Shown piece after piece: positions 21,561 through 31,400 of a stretch of DNA of 64,000 nt. The DNA comes from Anastrepha obliqua (Eukaryota; Arthropoda; Insecta; Diptera; Tephritidae), in contig NC_072892.1 of the NCBI RefSeq assembly GCF_027943255.1, forward strand, positions 123,645,792 to 123,709,791. Reading direction: 5' to 3'. A program made the position numbers and the translations under genes. The notes under the pieces were generated by a model that was not told the origin of the DNA, ran no database searches, and saw nothing but the letters and a program-made list of their open reading frames with translations. Each line of letters starts with the position of its first letter. Within the stretch, counting starts at the first letter, position 1.

Positions 21561-22085
21561 ATGGGTTTTTCAGTAAGAGCGCTTCAACTTTTGAACTTTT
21601 TGAATAAAACACAAACGGTTTGACTTTTTTAACTAATTTTTTTTTTTATCGAGTTTGAATATATACATTTAAGTATGGAATTCGATTTCTTTTGCATGAC
21701 CACCGCGTGCACGTTTTACGAAGTCCAATCGTTTAACCCAATTTTCGACCACTCTTTTGCATAAATCGGCCGAAATTCCAGCAATTTCGCGTTCAATATT
21801 GGCTCTGAGCTCACAAATCGTCGCCGGCTTGTTACTGTAGACCAATGACTTCACATAACCCCAAAACGGGACGGCTTGTTAAATGGACCGTAAAATGGCC
21901 GTAATGCTCTTAAAGTAGCAGCAACAGAATGATTATTTTCATAAAAAATTTGTACGACTTGCAATCGTTCCATGATGAAATGTATACTAATGAAGTTTAC
22001 AAATGACAACCGAAAAATAAAAAATATTGCGTCGTTCGCCCTCCCTATCGGAAAAAAATTGAAGCGCACCTATGAAATAACCCTA
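21561..22085 (-). mobile_element. internally deleted mariner-like element (MITE-sized)
   Basis: The ends are inverted repeats sharing GGGTT, TTTCA and GCGCTTCAA-type blocks, and TA lies outside both (21559-21560, 22086-22087). On minus, an ATG at 21973 opens MERLQVVQIFYENNHSVAAT, the transposase N-terminus. At about 21855 it jumps to WGYVKSLVYSNKPATI and ENWVKRLDFVKRARGG, the C-terminus. Some 250 codons with the whole catalytic core are gone, and the junction shifts the frame. About 525 bp long, it is a typical non-autonomous derivative that would need a transposase supplied in trans. Confidence 0.75.
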
Positions 22086-22087
22086 TA

Positions 22088-23518
22088 TTAAGTAACAATG
22101 TCTGTTTTGCGCTAATAATTAGAGACCAGAAACGTTTTCAGTATATATACAGTTATGTACACATGTGTTTATAAGCGCGCATGTATGCGTGTCTATGTGC
22201 TCGAGTATCCGAATGGTGATAAATCATGGCAGTAAAATCTACTTGAAAATTCTTTTAATAAACTCTCAATAATTTTCATCATAAATTTCAGCACGCAACG
22301 TCGCATCAACACCCTTCCCTTGTTATAACCATAGTTTACAGCACGCCAACAGAATTAGCAGCAACAACAACAAACATTGAAAACATTAATTTCTGCTAAC
22401 GAAGCCAGCACTAGCAAAGCAAATAGTTTTGAAAGTATCGCATGACTTGAAACGGCGGGCAGGAGCGTGGTTGGCGGTCAACACATTTCCTTTGCCGGTG
22501 GCGGGGTACGATAGCACAAAGCGAACAAATAGATGTGTGCTGGTGGAGAAGGTTACTGATGGCAGCATAATTAGAAGATTTACAATTATCGATTTGCAAA
22601 AATAACAAAACTAATAAAATATGAAAAATATTTTTTTTTTTAATTTTGTCTGTGTAGTTTTCATGTTCTGGTTTGCCATCAGGTTGGTGTTGTTCCTATT
22701 TTTTTTGTTTTTCAAAGAAGTGAGAGCCACACTACCAATGCACTCATTCCCCAACTCGCCCCGCAAGTAAACATTTTTTAAGTGATTTTCAATTTATGAG
22801 AAAACGCTGCGCATTAATTGCAAAGTTGTAACACCGCGCGAAAGTTGGCGAAGTGTTGAACATGGCTGATTGAGTGTGGGTGCAGTGTTCGAGTTAGTGT
22901 TTGTGTTACTTGTTGGCAGCAGTGATGGGCACACGGGGGTATGGGGTTGTGGCAGAGGGAGCTCTTTGATTTTGCTATCGTGCACTTTGAACTTTCTACC
23001 GTTAATAAGAAAATCAAAGGCCACAGCAGTAGCAACAAAATCAAATTCATCAGTCACTGCAACACCAATAACAGGAACAACAACTGAAGCACAAGCACTA
23101 ACACGCTACAGCTGAGCCTTTGCAGAAATTGGCTGAGTACTTTGAAGTCTTGTCAAAGTTTTTGTTGTAGCAAATTAAAACAACAAGAAAGGTGCAAATG
23201 GGAAAGTAAACATGCTGTGCCAGGAAGTGAAGAGAAGGGCATAAAGTCAGCGAGTGTGGCAAACAAGTTCTTAAACAGAAATAAACAGGAATAAAAAAAT
23301 TAAAGTGCAGTAGTTAAAAAAAAGTAAATAACGGAAAAAAAGATTTTAATTTTATATTAACCAAATGCCGTTTGAGTGTTTGCGAATGTTAACAGGGAAA
23401 AGTGGAAAATATAGAAGCAGCTAAAGGTTGCAGCTAACCAGCTTTGCCACAGCAACAAAGACCAAGTAAAGTGATCAACTGCTGTCGAAAAGTTAGTAAT
23501 GAAGGGCTAAAACGAATA
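22088..23518. other. spacer, possibly unique host non-coding DNA
   Basis: No domain is recognised. 22860-23110 is less AT-rich with many CAA/CAG steps, a texture often seen in fly 5' leader exons or introns, but I see no convincing exon. Open frames of 78-87 codons here have no features. Confidence 0.4.
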
Positions 23519-23520
23519 TA

Positions 23521-23547
23521 CAGTGTTGGGAAAAATAATAGAAACGA
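23521..23547 (+). mobile_element. possible Tc1-like left end (solo)
   Basis: TA followed by CAGTGTTGGGAAAAATAATAG resembles a Tc1-family terminal repeat (CAGTG start, TA target). No matching right end and no transposase frame are visible downstream, so the assignment is tentative. Confidence 0.3.
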
Positions 23548-23879
23548 CCTACTGAAAATTTTGAAATATATTGTACTAGCGTTGGTTTAGCAGATTTGCT
23601 TTGATTGGTAAGATAAAACTGATAGCTGGGGTTTTCTTGAAAACCAAATAATTTTGATGCTGAACTGTAGTATCATACATTCAGCATGAAATTTTAATGA
23701 AAACCAAGAAGAAAGCTTTCTAAAAACTGTGGAACACCCTAGGATGCAAGGGGGCCTTAGGATAAATGGCTGCTCTTGCGAGGGACCTACTTGTACAAAT
23801 AATCAAAATTCGTCCGTTGTGATACCAAAACAGAACCAAACAGGGGGAGAAAAGAAGAAGAAGCTTTGGACTCGAGGTT

Positions 23880-24060
23880 GATAACCAACAGTGGCTAATT
23901 ACATTCGTATTAACCGCTTCAAGCTACTGATGAATTTCCCCAAATGTCTAAATCTTTGTGCGACGAGAGCAGGGCAGCTGAGAAGAATATGCTGAGATGA
24001 TTCCACCTAATCTTCTAGGCAGCTTCTGCAGAAAGGATTTGAAGAAAGAAAGATCTTACT
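23880..24060 (-). pseudogene. LINE C-terminal zinc-finger-like fragment
   Basis: On minus the reading is NPFCRSCLED, stop, VESSQHILLSCPALVAQRF and RHLGKF. This C-x2-C...H...C module follows the RNase H domain in LOA/Jockey-like LINEs. The same module appears at 35160-35440, 48560-48760, 30150-30330 and 59980-60240. One stop codon lies inside. Upstream RNase H is not clearly present. Confidence 0.7.
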
Positions 24061-24357
24061 GGATGGTGAGTCTACATGTATAATACAAAGCGAAAGTGGT
24101 ATTCTTCATTGGCCGTTCAAAACTAGCACAAATTCTTTGTAGGCAACATTTTGGAGATGTTTCTTTCTAAAGGCAAAAGCATGAAGCACAGGATGAGTTC
24201 AGAATAGACTTTGACTTAAGTTTTTAAGCTGGTTGTTTTGTTAAAAATGTCGGAGTATAATTTTTTCTGGATTTGATTCCTTATCAATATTGAATAAATG
24301 TAAAGTAACTTTCAAGAGCATTCAGAAGCATATTGCAGACACCAAGCAGCATTTCTT

Positions 24358-24410
24358 TCTTTCCTTGGTCACTCCGCTCGGCAGCATAGGACCTCGATAA
24401 GACTTTCTGG
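24358..24410 (-). mobile_element. short 3'-terminal LINE fragment
   Basis: The string cactccgctcggcagcatag (24371-24390), continuing as gacctcgataagact, is nearly the same as 18561-18599. There it forms the C-terminal end of the LEDLDFADD-type LINE. It is only about 50 bp. Confidence 0.5.
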
Positions 24411-24502
24411 ACTAATTTCATACGGCCATGCCATTTTAAAGGAAACAAAGTTGTGAGATTTTTTCAATTTATTTTCTGTTCAAGAATATAATATTTATTT
24501 AA

Positions 24503-24854
24503 AAATATACACTGACATTTTTTCCAAATATTTATAGAGGCTTTCGAGTAAATTTTTGGTGATTACTTTGTTTATTAATATTGTTGAATTTTTCTAAATT
24601 TAGTACAAAAATGTAAGGTTTCGCTTCAGGCATGGACAAAAAACAAAAACAAAGAACACAAAAATGTGCCGTTGAAAATATTGCTAATAATATTAAAAAA
24701 AAATTAAGCCCGTCACTGCATATTTTGTCAATAAAAACTTAAAATTGTATAAAAAATTTAGAAAAATTTAACAATATTAAAAAAACAAAACCGAAAAAAA
24801 CAATTTAGTTCGAAACCCACTCCAAATATTTGAGAAAAAGTCAGTGTGTATTTT
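24503..24854. mobile_element. foldback element with about 100-bp inverted arms
   Basis: 24503-24602 is an imperfect inverted copy of 24752-24854. The inner parts pair as aatattgttgaatttttctaaattt with aaatttagaaaaatttaacaatatt. The outer parts pair as CACTGAC (24510-24516) with GTCAGTG (24840-24846). The 150-bp loop is AT-rich and non-coding. CACTG ends are seen in Chapaev-like and related DNA transposons, but the 4 bp outside differ (TATA against TGTA), so no clean target duplication confirms a family. It is a MITE or foldback repeat of unknown parentage. Confidence 0.65.
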
Positions 24855-24939
24855 CAAATGTACATATTTTTATATTTTTAAAGTCATAACATAAATTGAA
24901 AAATTGCTAAACTTTTTTTCTTGCCTGGGGAATATATGT

Positions 24940-25650
24940 ATATATATAAATATAAGTTCCTATGGTTCCGCAGGGGAACTAACGGCCACAACAAGCTCCC
25001 TCCATTCTCTTCAGTCGAACGCCAACCACTTCAATTCGTTCCAACTTCAGTTTGTCTTTGCCATCTCTTGCCTTGGTCTGCCTCTGCTTGGGTTTCGTTG
25101 CGGGTTCCAATCGATTGAATTATGGATTATGTCACTCGGCGCTCTTCTTAAAATGTGACTAAGTTTCCCCCGCTTTCTTATAAGGATTTTCGTTCACGTT
25201 GATATTTGGTTTGTGTTAGTTGGATGTGGTGTTAGATCAGCGTAGACGACGGTTAACAAAAATTTGTAATCGCTATGAGTCTGGGGCTGCAAGATTACAA
25301 GTTTCTTCGCCATACAGTGGGCGGACTTGATATTTGAGTCGAAGATTTAAATTTTGGTGTTACGAGTGAGGACAAGGATTTTTAGCTGTCGGAGAGCCAA
25401 AGGCCTGTTTTGCTTTGTTCATGCGACTTATTATGCCTTCTTTTGAGCCTCCGTTTGAAGATAAAATGCTGCCCAAGCAGCAACAGAAGCTGACTACTTC
25501 GAGCTCAGTACTGTCGATTTCAAATTTTTGAGTTGTGTTCAGGACAAGTTTAAGCGCATTACCTTAGTTTTGACAACATTTATTTGACGTGGAATGGCCG
25601 TCGGAAATAATTTTCTTCTTAATTTTTCCATTTACGCCAGTTAAAGGCAT
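24940..25650 (-). pseudogene. LINE reverse transcriptase C-terminal half
   Basis: Minus reading from 25640 gives INVVKTKVMRLNLS, FEIDSTELEVVSF, then LGSILSSNGGSKEGIISRMNKAKQAFG, a YGEETW block and NRRLR. It ends with an R.W.ELV-type C-terminus near 24960. The order matches the RT palm end, the FVYLGS..S..GG..ED...R..KA block and the tail of RT-only LINEs. There are several frameshifts and stops. The YADD region would be at the right and is missing. Confidence 0.75.
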
Positions 25651-26590
25651 CGTGGGAAAGGACGTATTTGGGCTGTGTGAATAGGCTGCACAATTTTGCA
25701 CTTGGATACTACTTCAGTATGAAATTAAATTGCTTCCATATAACTTAAATGCAAATTTACAATGAATTAATACATGGAAATCACCTTATATTGAATAACG
25801 ACTTTGAATCTATGTGAAACTAGAAAATGTGAAAAACTGTGAGCTGATCAATTTATATAACAATTTCAACGAAACAGTCCTATAAATTTTCCCAAAACTT
25901 GAAGTATGTTGATATGTATTTATGCACACATACACGTACATTTGTATGAATTTAAATATGTATTCAAATTGATGCAGCAAGCCACGAGTGGAAGCCCAAT
26001 CAGCATGGATGAAGACCTACTGATGAGCTGATATGTATAACTGCAAGTGAGGCAAATGAAGCATCTAAAGCAGCACTCGACGTAAGCGGAGCAAGAGCAT
26101 ACTAAGGGAGCTTTAAGGGATAGAGGTGGAGGAAAACTTCGAATGTAGAAGTAAATGCAGAAAAATTCTATCAAAGAAATGAAGAAAAATAAATTGGTAA
26201 TGAATTGTATATAAAAGCATAAGAAAATTAAGAAAGAATTGCAAAAGAAGCGGTGCATAAATATTCAATGTTGTACAGTGAAAGCACGGAGGTAGATGGG
26301 GCGGGACAAATACGAAAGAAAAAAATCAATATGCAGATTAAAACATATTTAATGAGGATTATGAATTGAGCAATTAAATATGAGCAAAGGGCAAAAGAAT
26401 GCAGCAGGCAAGTAAAAAAAATTGCATGAAAAAGAAATTTTATTTTTATTTAGAGGAATTCTCATAGTGAATAATAAAATACGGTGAACTGTAAATAGAT
26501 TGATGAGTTGCATGCTACGTTAATTTAAAAGTTCGATTGCTAACACTAAACTGCTAGACTTCGAATTTTAAATTGATATAAAATAAGGAA
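25651..26590. other. AT-rich spacer
   Basis: No recognisable feature. The 112-codon minus frame at 25920-26258 is T/F-rich and featureless. Confidence 0.45.
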
Positions 26591-26595
26591 AAAAA

Positions 26596-27437
26596 TTGAT
26601 TGGGCAATCTTTGATATTTTTGGTCCTCAAATCGCTTGCCGGCAGCACTTGGGGCAGAGGCAAAGAATTGTTGCTATCGACATTTAAGGCAATTGGCCGG
26701 CCGGTTCTAAACTATGTTGCGCATGTCAGGTCACTAGGAACCAGTGACACGCATTGGATAAAGCTTCAGACATGCCAAATCACTGCCATTCGGACATCGA
26801 CGGGTTGCCTTCTGATGTCCCACCTTCATCACGAGGCCCATATGCTACGTGTGCAGGAGCATAACAAACTGTTCAGCAAGCAATTCTTGTTAGGGTGCTA
26901 CCGCAAGTTTCACTCTTGCAGACACCTGATTGAGCCAGACCCGCCTCCCAGGCACGTCAGGAGACACCTAAAAACTACGCTGACAAGATCCAGGACAAAA
27001 CTAACAGACATTTACTGGACCAGACAGTGTTAAGATAGACAATAAACGACATTCATTGGGAAATTGTTACCACCTTCATAAGCTCTTGCCCAGAAAATGC
27101 CGTAATTGGAGTCCAACCACCACCCATTGCAGATGAAGAGCTCCAGCTTCCCCGTGAGACCCGCGTAGCACTGGCACAATTACGTTCTGGATATCGAAGT
27201 AGGTTAAACTCCTAATTATCCAGAATTAACCCTAACATACCAAACATATGTCCGTGCGACACTAACCACCTTTTCACATGCCCTTTAAAACCTACTCTCA
27301 TTTAACACCCCTCTCTCTCTGGACGGAACCTGTCGAAACAGCATGTTTCCTGGGCCTATCTTTAGATGAGCCAGACGAAGGCGACCGGTGACATACCCTA
27401 CACTGACGGAGCTTGTATTACTGCTACAACAACAACA
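26596..27437 (+). pseudogene. 3'-terminal fragment of a Jockey-like LINE
   Basis: An open stretch of 145 codons (26596-27033) contains LKSLAGSTWGRGKELLLSTFKAIG, here broken into LAGSTWG and TFKAIGRPVLNYVA, then KLQTCQITAIRTSTGCLL, HNKLFSKQFLLGCYRK and PDPPPRHVRRHLK. It corresponds to the thumb and C-terminal region of a Jockey-type RT. After 27033 the frame is broken, but ADEELQLPRETRVALAQLR (27130-27190) is readable, so the copy runs to the 3' end at the gctacaacaacaaca tail (27421-27437). The RT core is missing: a 5'-truncated insertion with its authentic 3' end. Confidence 0.8.
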
Positions 27438-27474
27438 CCAATTGTTTTCAATGAATGTAATGGCTGTTCTTCAA

Positions 27475-27650
27475 TAGATTCGGCTTGCTTTTAAGCCCAA
27501 ATATGGGAGTTTTGATAATTGATGTAGCCATTAAGCGAAAAATAGGCTTGACCTCTGAACACCATAAGTTACCTTGAGCGCGCGATGAATACGACTCTAC
27601 AACTTGTAAACGTAAATCATTCCATGATGAAATGTGAATATATGAAAAAA
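27475..27650 (-). mobile_element. mariner-like deletion derivative
   Basis: On minus it starts near 27630 with catggaa, as at 21973, and a short stretch resembling the MERLQVVQIFYE N-terminus. It then jumps to VFRGQAYFSLNGYINYQNSHIW, which matches the first catalytic block SDEA.FxLNGYVNKQN of the DUF4817-type transposases. The catalytic Asp is replaced. Only about 175 bp remain. It is the same broad group as 21561-22085. Confidence 0.55.
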
Positions 27651-27869
27651 ATTATGTATTTAATATAGTTTGACAACAGTCAGGCGTGTCTCTCAATAAA
27701 CGGGGTCAAAGATGATCCTTGAAGTATAAGAACTTCTTTTCGTTACTAGTGCCCCCTGCCTAACTTGCCGCCAAGAGAGCTCGCAAGCCTCGTAGGAGGG
27801 ATCTCATTTTAGTCACATTCAGCCGGTTACTCTGATTTTAGGATATAATGAAGCCTGAGTGAAGTTAGT

Positions 27870-27985
27870 TAAGGTACTAAGGTGGATATCGAATCTGCAA
27901 GGCTTCAATGACGGATTTGCTGTCGCTGCATATGACATGTTTTTTGTTGGTTTGGGAGGCAAACATTACTGCTTCATGCAGTGCA
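27870..27985 (-). pseudogene. LINE RNase H fragment
   Basis: On minus, 27985-27890 reads HEAVMFASQTNKKHVICSDSKSVIEALQ, broken here as AVMFASQTNKKH and VICSDSKSVIEAL. The SDS..A....L block holds the third catalytic Asp of RNase H in I/Jockey-like LINEs. Flanking RT sequence is not recognisable. Confidence 0.6.
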
Positions 27986-29149
27986 GTGTGTGTGTGTGTG
28001 TAGAAGAAGCTATGAGAAGTGTTTTCAAATTCAGGCTAAGCTGGTGGCGTTGCTCGACGTCATTATACACATCGCACAGCTGCTTACATATCTTTTTTAC
28101 TCTCCTAACACAAAGTTCTCAATTTCAGTTGCGCTTAAAGTGACACTTTTCTTAAATTTTTATGTTTAATTATTCTAATCTAAATACTCCAAATAGAAAT
28201 TTAAAAGTAACAGTTACACAAGCCCGATAAGCGATCGTATCCCATTAAATCGAGTATCCCATTAAAATATTCAGAATTTTGCTGAAAAAAAAGTCTGCTA
28301 CGAAAGATTTCAAAACCCATTGTATCTATTTATGTATCAACATATATTTCCGCAAATGTAGGACAAATAGCGTTTTTACTTCACTTCGCACCTACAAAGC
28401 TCATTTCTGTGCGCTGCACATTTCCGAATTTTTTTAGCTGAGCTAAGTAGCTCGTTACAGCGATTTTATCTCAGTAAAGATTTATAAAATAAATGTTCAC
28501 ATTCACTCACATGCACAAACACAAATCAAATTCATATAATATACATACGTAGAATATATATAGTATCTACGAGAAATTTTCAGCCAATTTTTCTACTAAG
28601 CCTACATGTGCCTACATACACATATACGCACATATAAATACACACATATGTTTGAGTTGGCATGCGTGTTTGTGTTTATGTTGTGAAATGGATTAAAAAG
28701 CTTTTTATTAACCTTATCAAAGGAGATGGCAAAAACTTATGGGAATCAACGTGGCAAAGGGCAGGATAGAGAAATTCGAAAAGGATGCAGAGGGTGAACA
28801 ACATTAGCCACAATAGCAAGGCCTCTGCACTGCCCTACTTCGAAGCAGCCACATCTTCGCTGAACCGTTTGTTTGATGAGCGCAACTTTTCCGCTTTCAC
28901 ATAAATAATTTTTGCGCTTTTAAATTATTGTTTGTTGACTCTCTCTTTTACGATGAGGCAGAAAACTTACTTGTCAGCGCGCGTTTCCGTTAAAGCGCGC
29001 TTTTCAGTCGCAGCGTGGGTGAGCGCCATTTTCATTACGGCTTTTTTATTCACGCGCCGTAGTGCAACAGGGGAATCAAAACTTTGTGCAAATAACGGTT
29101 GATTGCAATAGACTAATGGTATCGAGGTATATATTTTTATATAATATCT
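27986..29149. other. AT-rich spacer
   Basis: A short GT-run lies at 27987-28001, with CATA/CACA steps at 28500-28660. No gene is recognised. A GTAAGT donor-like site on minus lies at 28970-28965, downstream of an ATG (29035), but the putative exon is only about 20 codons. Confidence 0.4.
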
Positions 29150-29445
29150 TTTTCTCCTCATTACTTTCTTGAGGAGCAAAGGGCCTCTACAAGGCTTCTC
29201 TAACGTACGCAGTTAGATGATATCGGCTTAGCATTGCCCCAGCTTGTATTTATGGAAGATAACTCATGCTGAAAAGATCTTTTCCAGATTTTCTTTAGTC
29301 GGCTGTGACCTCTGTTCCCTTCTTCTGCTTTAGGGCAGTTTTTTAAGATCTTGACCTATCCAACTCAATTTTTTGCGTGATAGCTGGCGTAAGATGGGCT
29401 CTACGTTCATTTTCCTCTCAAGTTCTATGTTACTTATTATGTTGG
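29150..29445 (-). pseudogene. LINE C-terminal fragment
   Basis: On minus, 29440-29350 reads NIELERKMNVEPILRQLS and RKKLSWIG. This is the ISN.ELW.R....PI...I..RK..WIGH block of the LEDLDFADD-type LINE family, also at 18526-19838. A 3' end, gaggagcaaagggcctctac (29170-29189), matches 18570-18592. It is frameshifted and short. Confidence 0.65.
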
Positions 29446-29464
29446 GCCACAATATTCCGGATCC

Positions 29465-29860
29465 AAACTGGATAAAAATGCAAAGTGGGTGGATTTGGTG
29501 GTGAACGAGGACAAAACGAAGTACCTCCTATCATCAGACAAACAGTCGGCACAATCGCTTATCGGCACTCACGTCATTGTTGACAGTTATGATATCGAGG
29601 TTGCAAAGGACTTCGTTTATGTGGGAACCACCATTAACACCGATAATAAAGTCAGCCTTGAAATCCAACCTAGAATCTCCTTTGCCAAAAAGTAATACTT
29701 TGGTCTAAGTAGTTGCTTTGTTGTGATTATGTGAGGATTTGTAACGGTGGAAGAGATAAATACTGCGTAGCTGGAAGAGCTCAAAGCAATACCAAAGCGC
29801 TTTTTCTTCTGAAGTGGTTCGAGGATTGGAAAAAGAGTAGGCACAAGTTTATTATATCGA
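29465..29860 (+). pseudogene. LINE reverse transcriptase fragment
   Basis: The frame 29489-29695 (68 codons) reads DLVVNEDKTKYLLSSDKQSA, GTHVIVDSYDIEVAKDFVYVG and TTINTDNKVSLEIQPRI. This is the RT palm-to-thumb block (VN..KTKYL...., FVYLG..I). The frame stops at 29696, but ANRCYFGLS-like sequence continues to about 29720. The family appears to be the one whose 3' end is at 1-63 and 8808-9060. It meets the oppositely oriented LINE scrap on its left within 20 bp. Confidence 0.75.
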
Positions 29861-30149
29861 GTGCGATTACTTTGCAGGGTATTAAATAGATACTCGACTA
29901 TATTTTTCTAGAAAAATAAAAAGACATCTTACTTTTTGAATACACCTGGTAAATGGTAAAACTTTAGACTAATGAGTGTTCGAAGCACCATACGATTTGA
30001 CAGAAGAGTGATTTTTGATAGGATTTAGTGCTTTAACTTAGTACGATTTTTGTTTAATGCGGCCAAAAGACAGAGTATATTGAGCGCAGACTGCTGACCT
30101 ACCTTATATTCTAAGAATTTTTTAGAACTTTAGCATACCTTGAGATGAA
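29861..30149. other. AT-rich spacer
   Basis: No recognisable feature. Confidence 0.4.
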
Positions 30150-31400
30150 TGGTTCCATAATTATATGAACGCATGGCAATATCATCAGAATGGTGTAGCC
30201 TTTTTCTGCCTAAGGTAGGACACTAACAAATAATATGTTCTGAATTGTCAGTGTTCATTTCACAGAATCGACCGATGATGGTCTCAGAGACAATATATGT
30301 TCCCCTCAATACCCTACGCATTTTCTTTTCGGAAACTTTTTATGTTGTTATGGTTTTGAAGGGTCACTTTTATAAATATTAGTATTATTGATATTCAGCA
30401 ACGCCACTGGTAACTCGTTTCTTGAATTTTATTCAGTTTTTCCAGAAACTGAAATTCGCAACTCATACAAGAAGCTCTATCGCTTTGTGTGTTTTCGATT
30501 CTCCAAAATTAAATCCGATGTGGGATGAGTTGACATATTATATGGGGGACATCAGTCAGTAACTTTATCAAATACTACAAAGATTCGTTCGGTACCAAAA
30601 CAATAAAGGATCCAAACAAAAGCGCACAATACGTATGTACCTAGGTAGGCGAAATGGTGGTGACACCCTCCAAGGAGCACTAAAGCGCCGTTTGGATAAC
30701 ATCATTTAGGCTAGTGCACTGCCCCAGGCAGTCGAAGAAAGGAGCACCAAGTGACCACACTTATCTAGCTGCGAAACCTAGACATTTACAAAGAAAATGA
30801 TTAAAAGTCTCCATCCCGAAGGGCCCTACAGCCTATGACCCCAGCTACGAGTTTGGAAACTAAATGGCGTGGAAGTTGGAAACTATAATGGGGCCAAAGG
30901 GTTTTCGAAATACCACCAATTGAACACAATGAAACAAATTCAGCCTACCTGTTCCTGCCAAGTTCATCAGCAACTTCATTTCTCTCTATGTTCCTATGTT
31001 CTGGAACACAGATCAGAGAAATGTTAACTGCATACACAAGGAATTTGATCTGCCCCTTACAGGAGGTGACTAGTTTGGGTCTGCACCAGAGCCTTGATGG
31101 CGGCTTGACTCAGCATACTATATGCCTGTAGGATTTCAAAGACTTCTGTCTGAAAAACACTAAAAGTATTCGGCAATTTTAAGATATTATCTATTTTCTG
31201 AAAATTTAAGAAATTATCTATTAATAAATTATCGATTAAGAAGTTATCTATTGGCGGATTTAGAGGAAATGCCTGCTCTGACTCCCGATTCCATCTTGGA
31301 GCCGTCAGTGAAGATAAATATACCATCTTTGGTACAGATTTTCCCGTTATTTCAATCCTGCCTAATTGGAAATCTTGCTCTGGCACGACCCTCAAACCTC
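30150..31400 (-). pseudogene. LINE RNase H and C-terminal zinc-finger-like region
   Basis: The minus frame 31395-31057 holds YLSSLTAPRWN where a TDGSK motif is expected, and LPNTFSVFQTEVFEILQ, the second RNase H block, followed by QAAIKALV. Between them is a small repeated PIDNFLIDN/LLIDNFLN insertion. Near 30330-30150 the module NTDNSEHIIC, stop, CPTLGRKRL closes the ORF. The copy resembles 52890-54130 in several places, including the tgccccaggc(a/t)gtcgaagaaag segment (30721-30743 and 53009-53031). Many frame breaks are present. It is dead. Confidence 0.75.
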
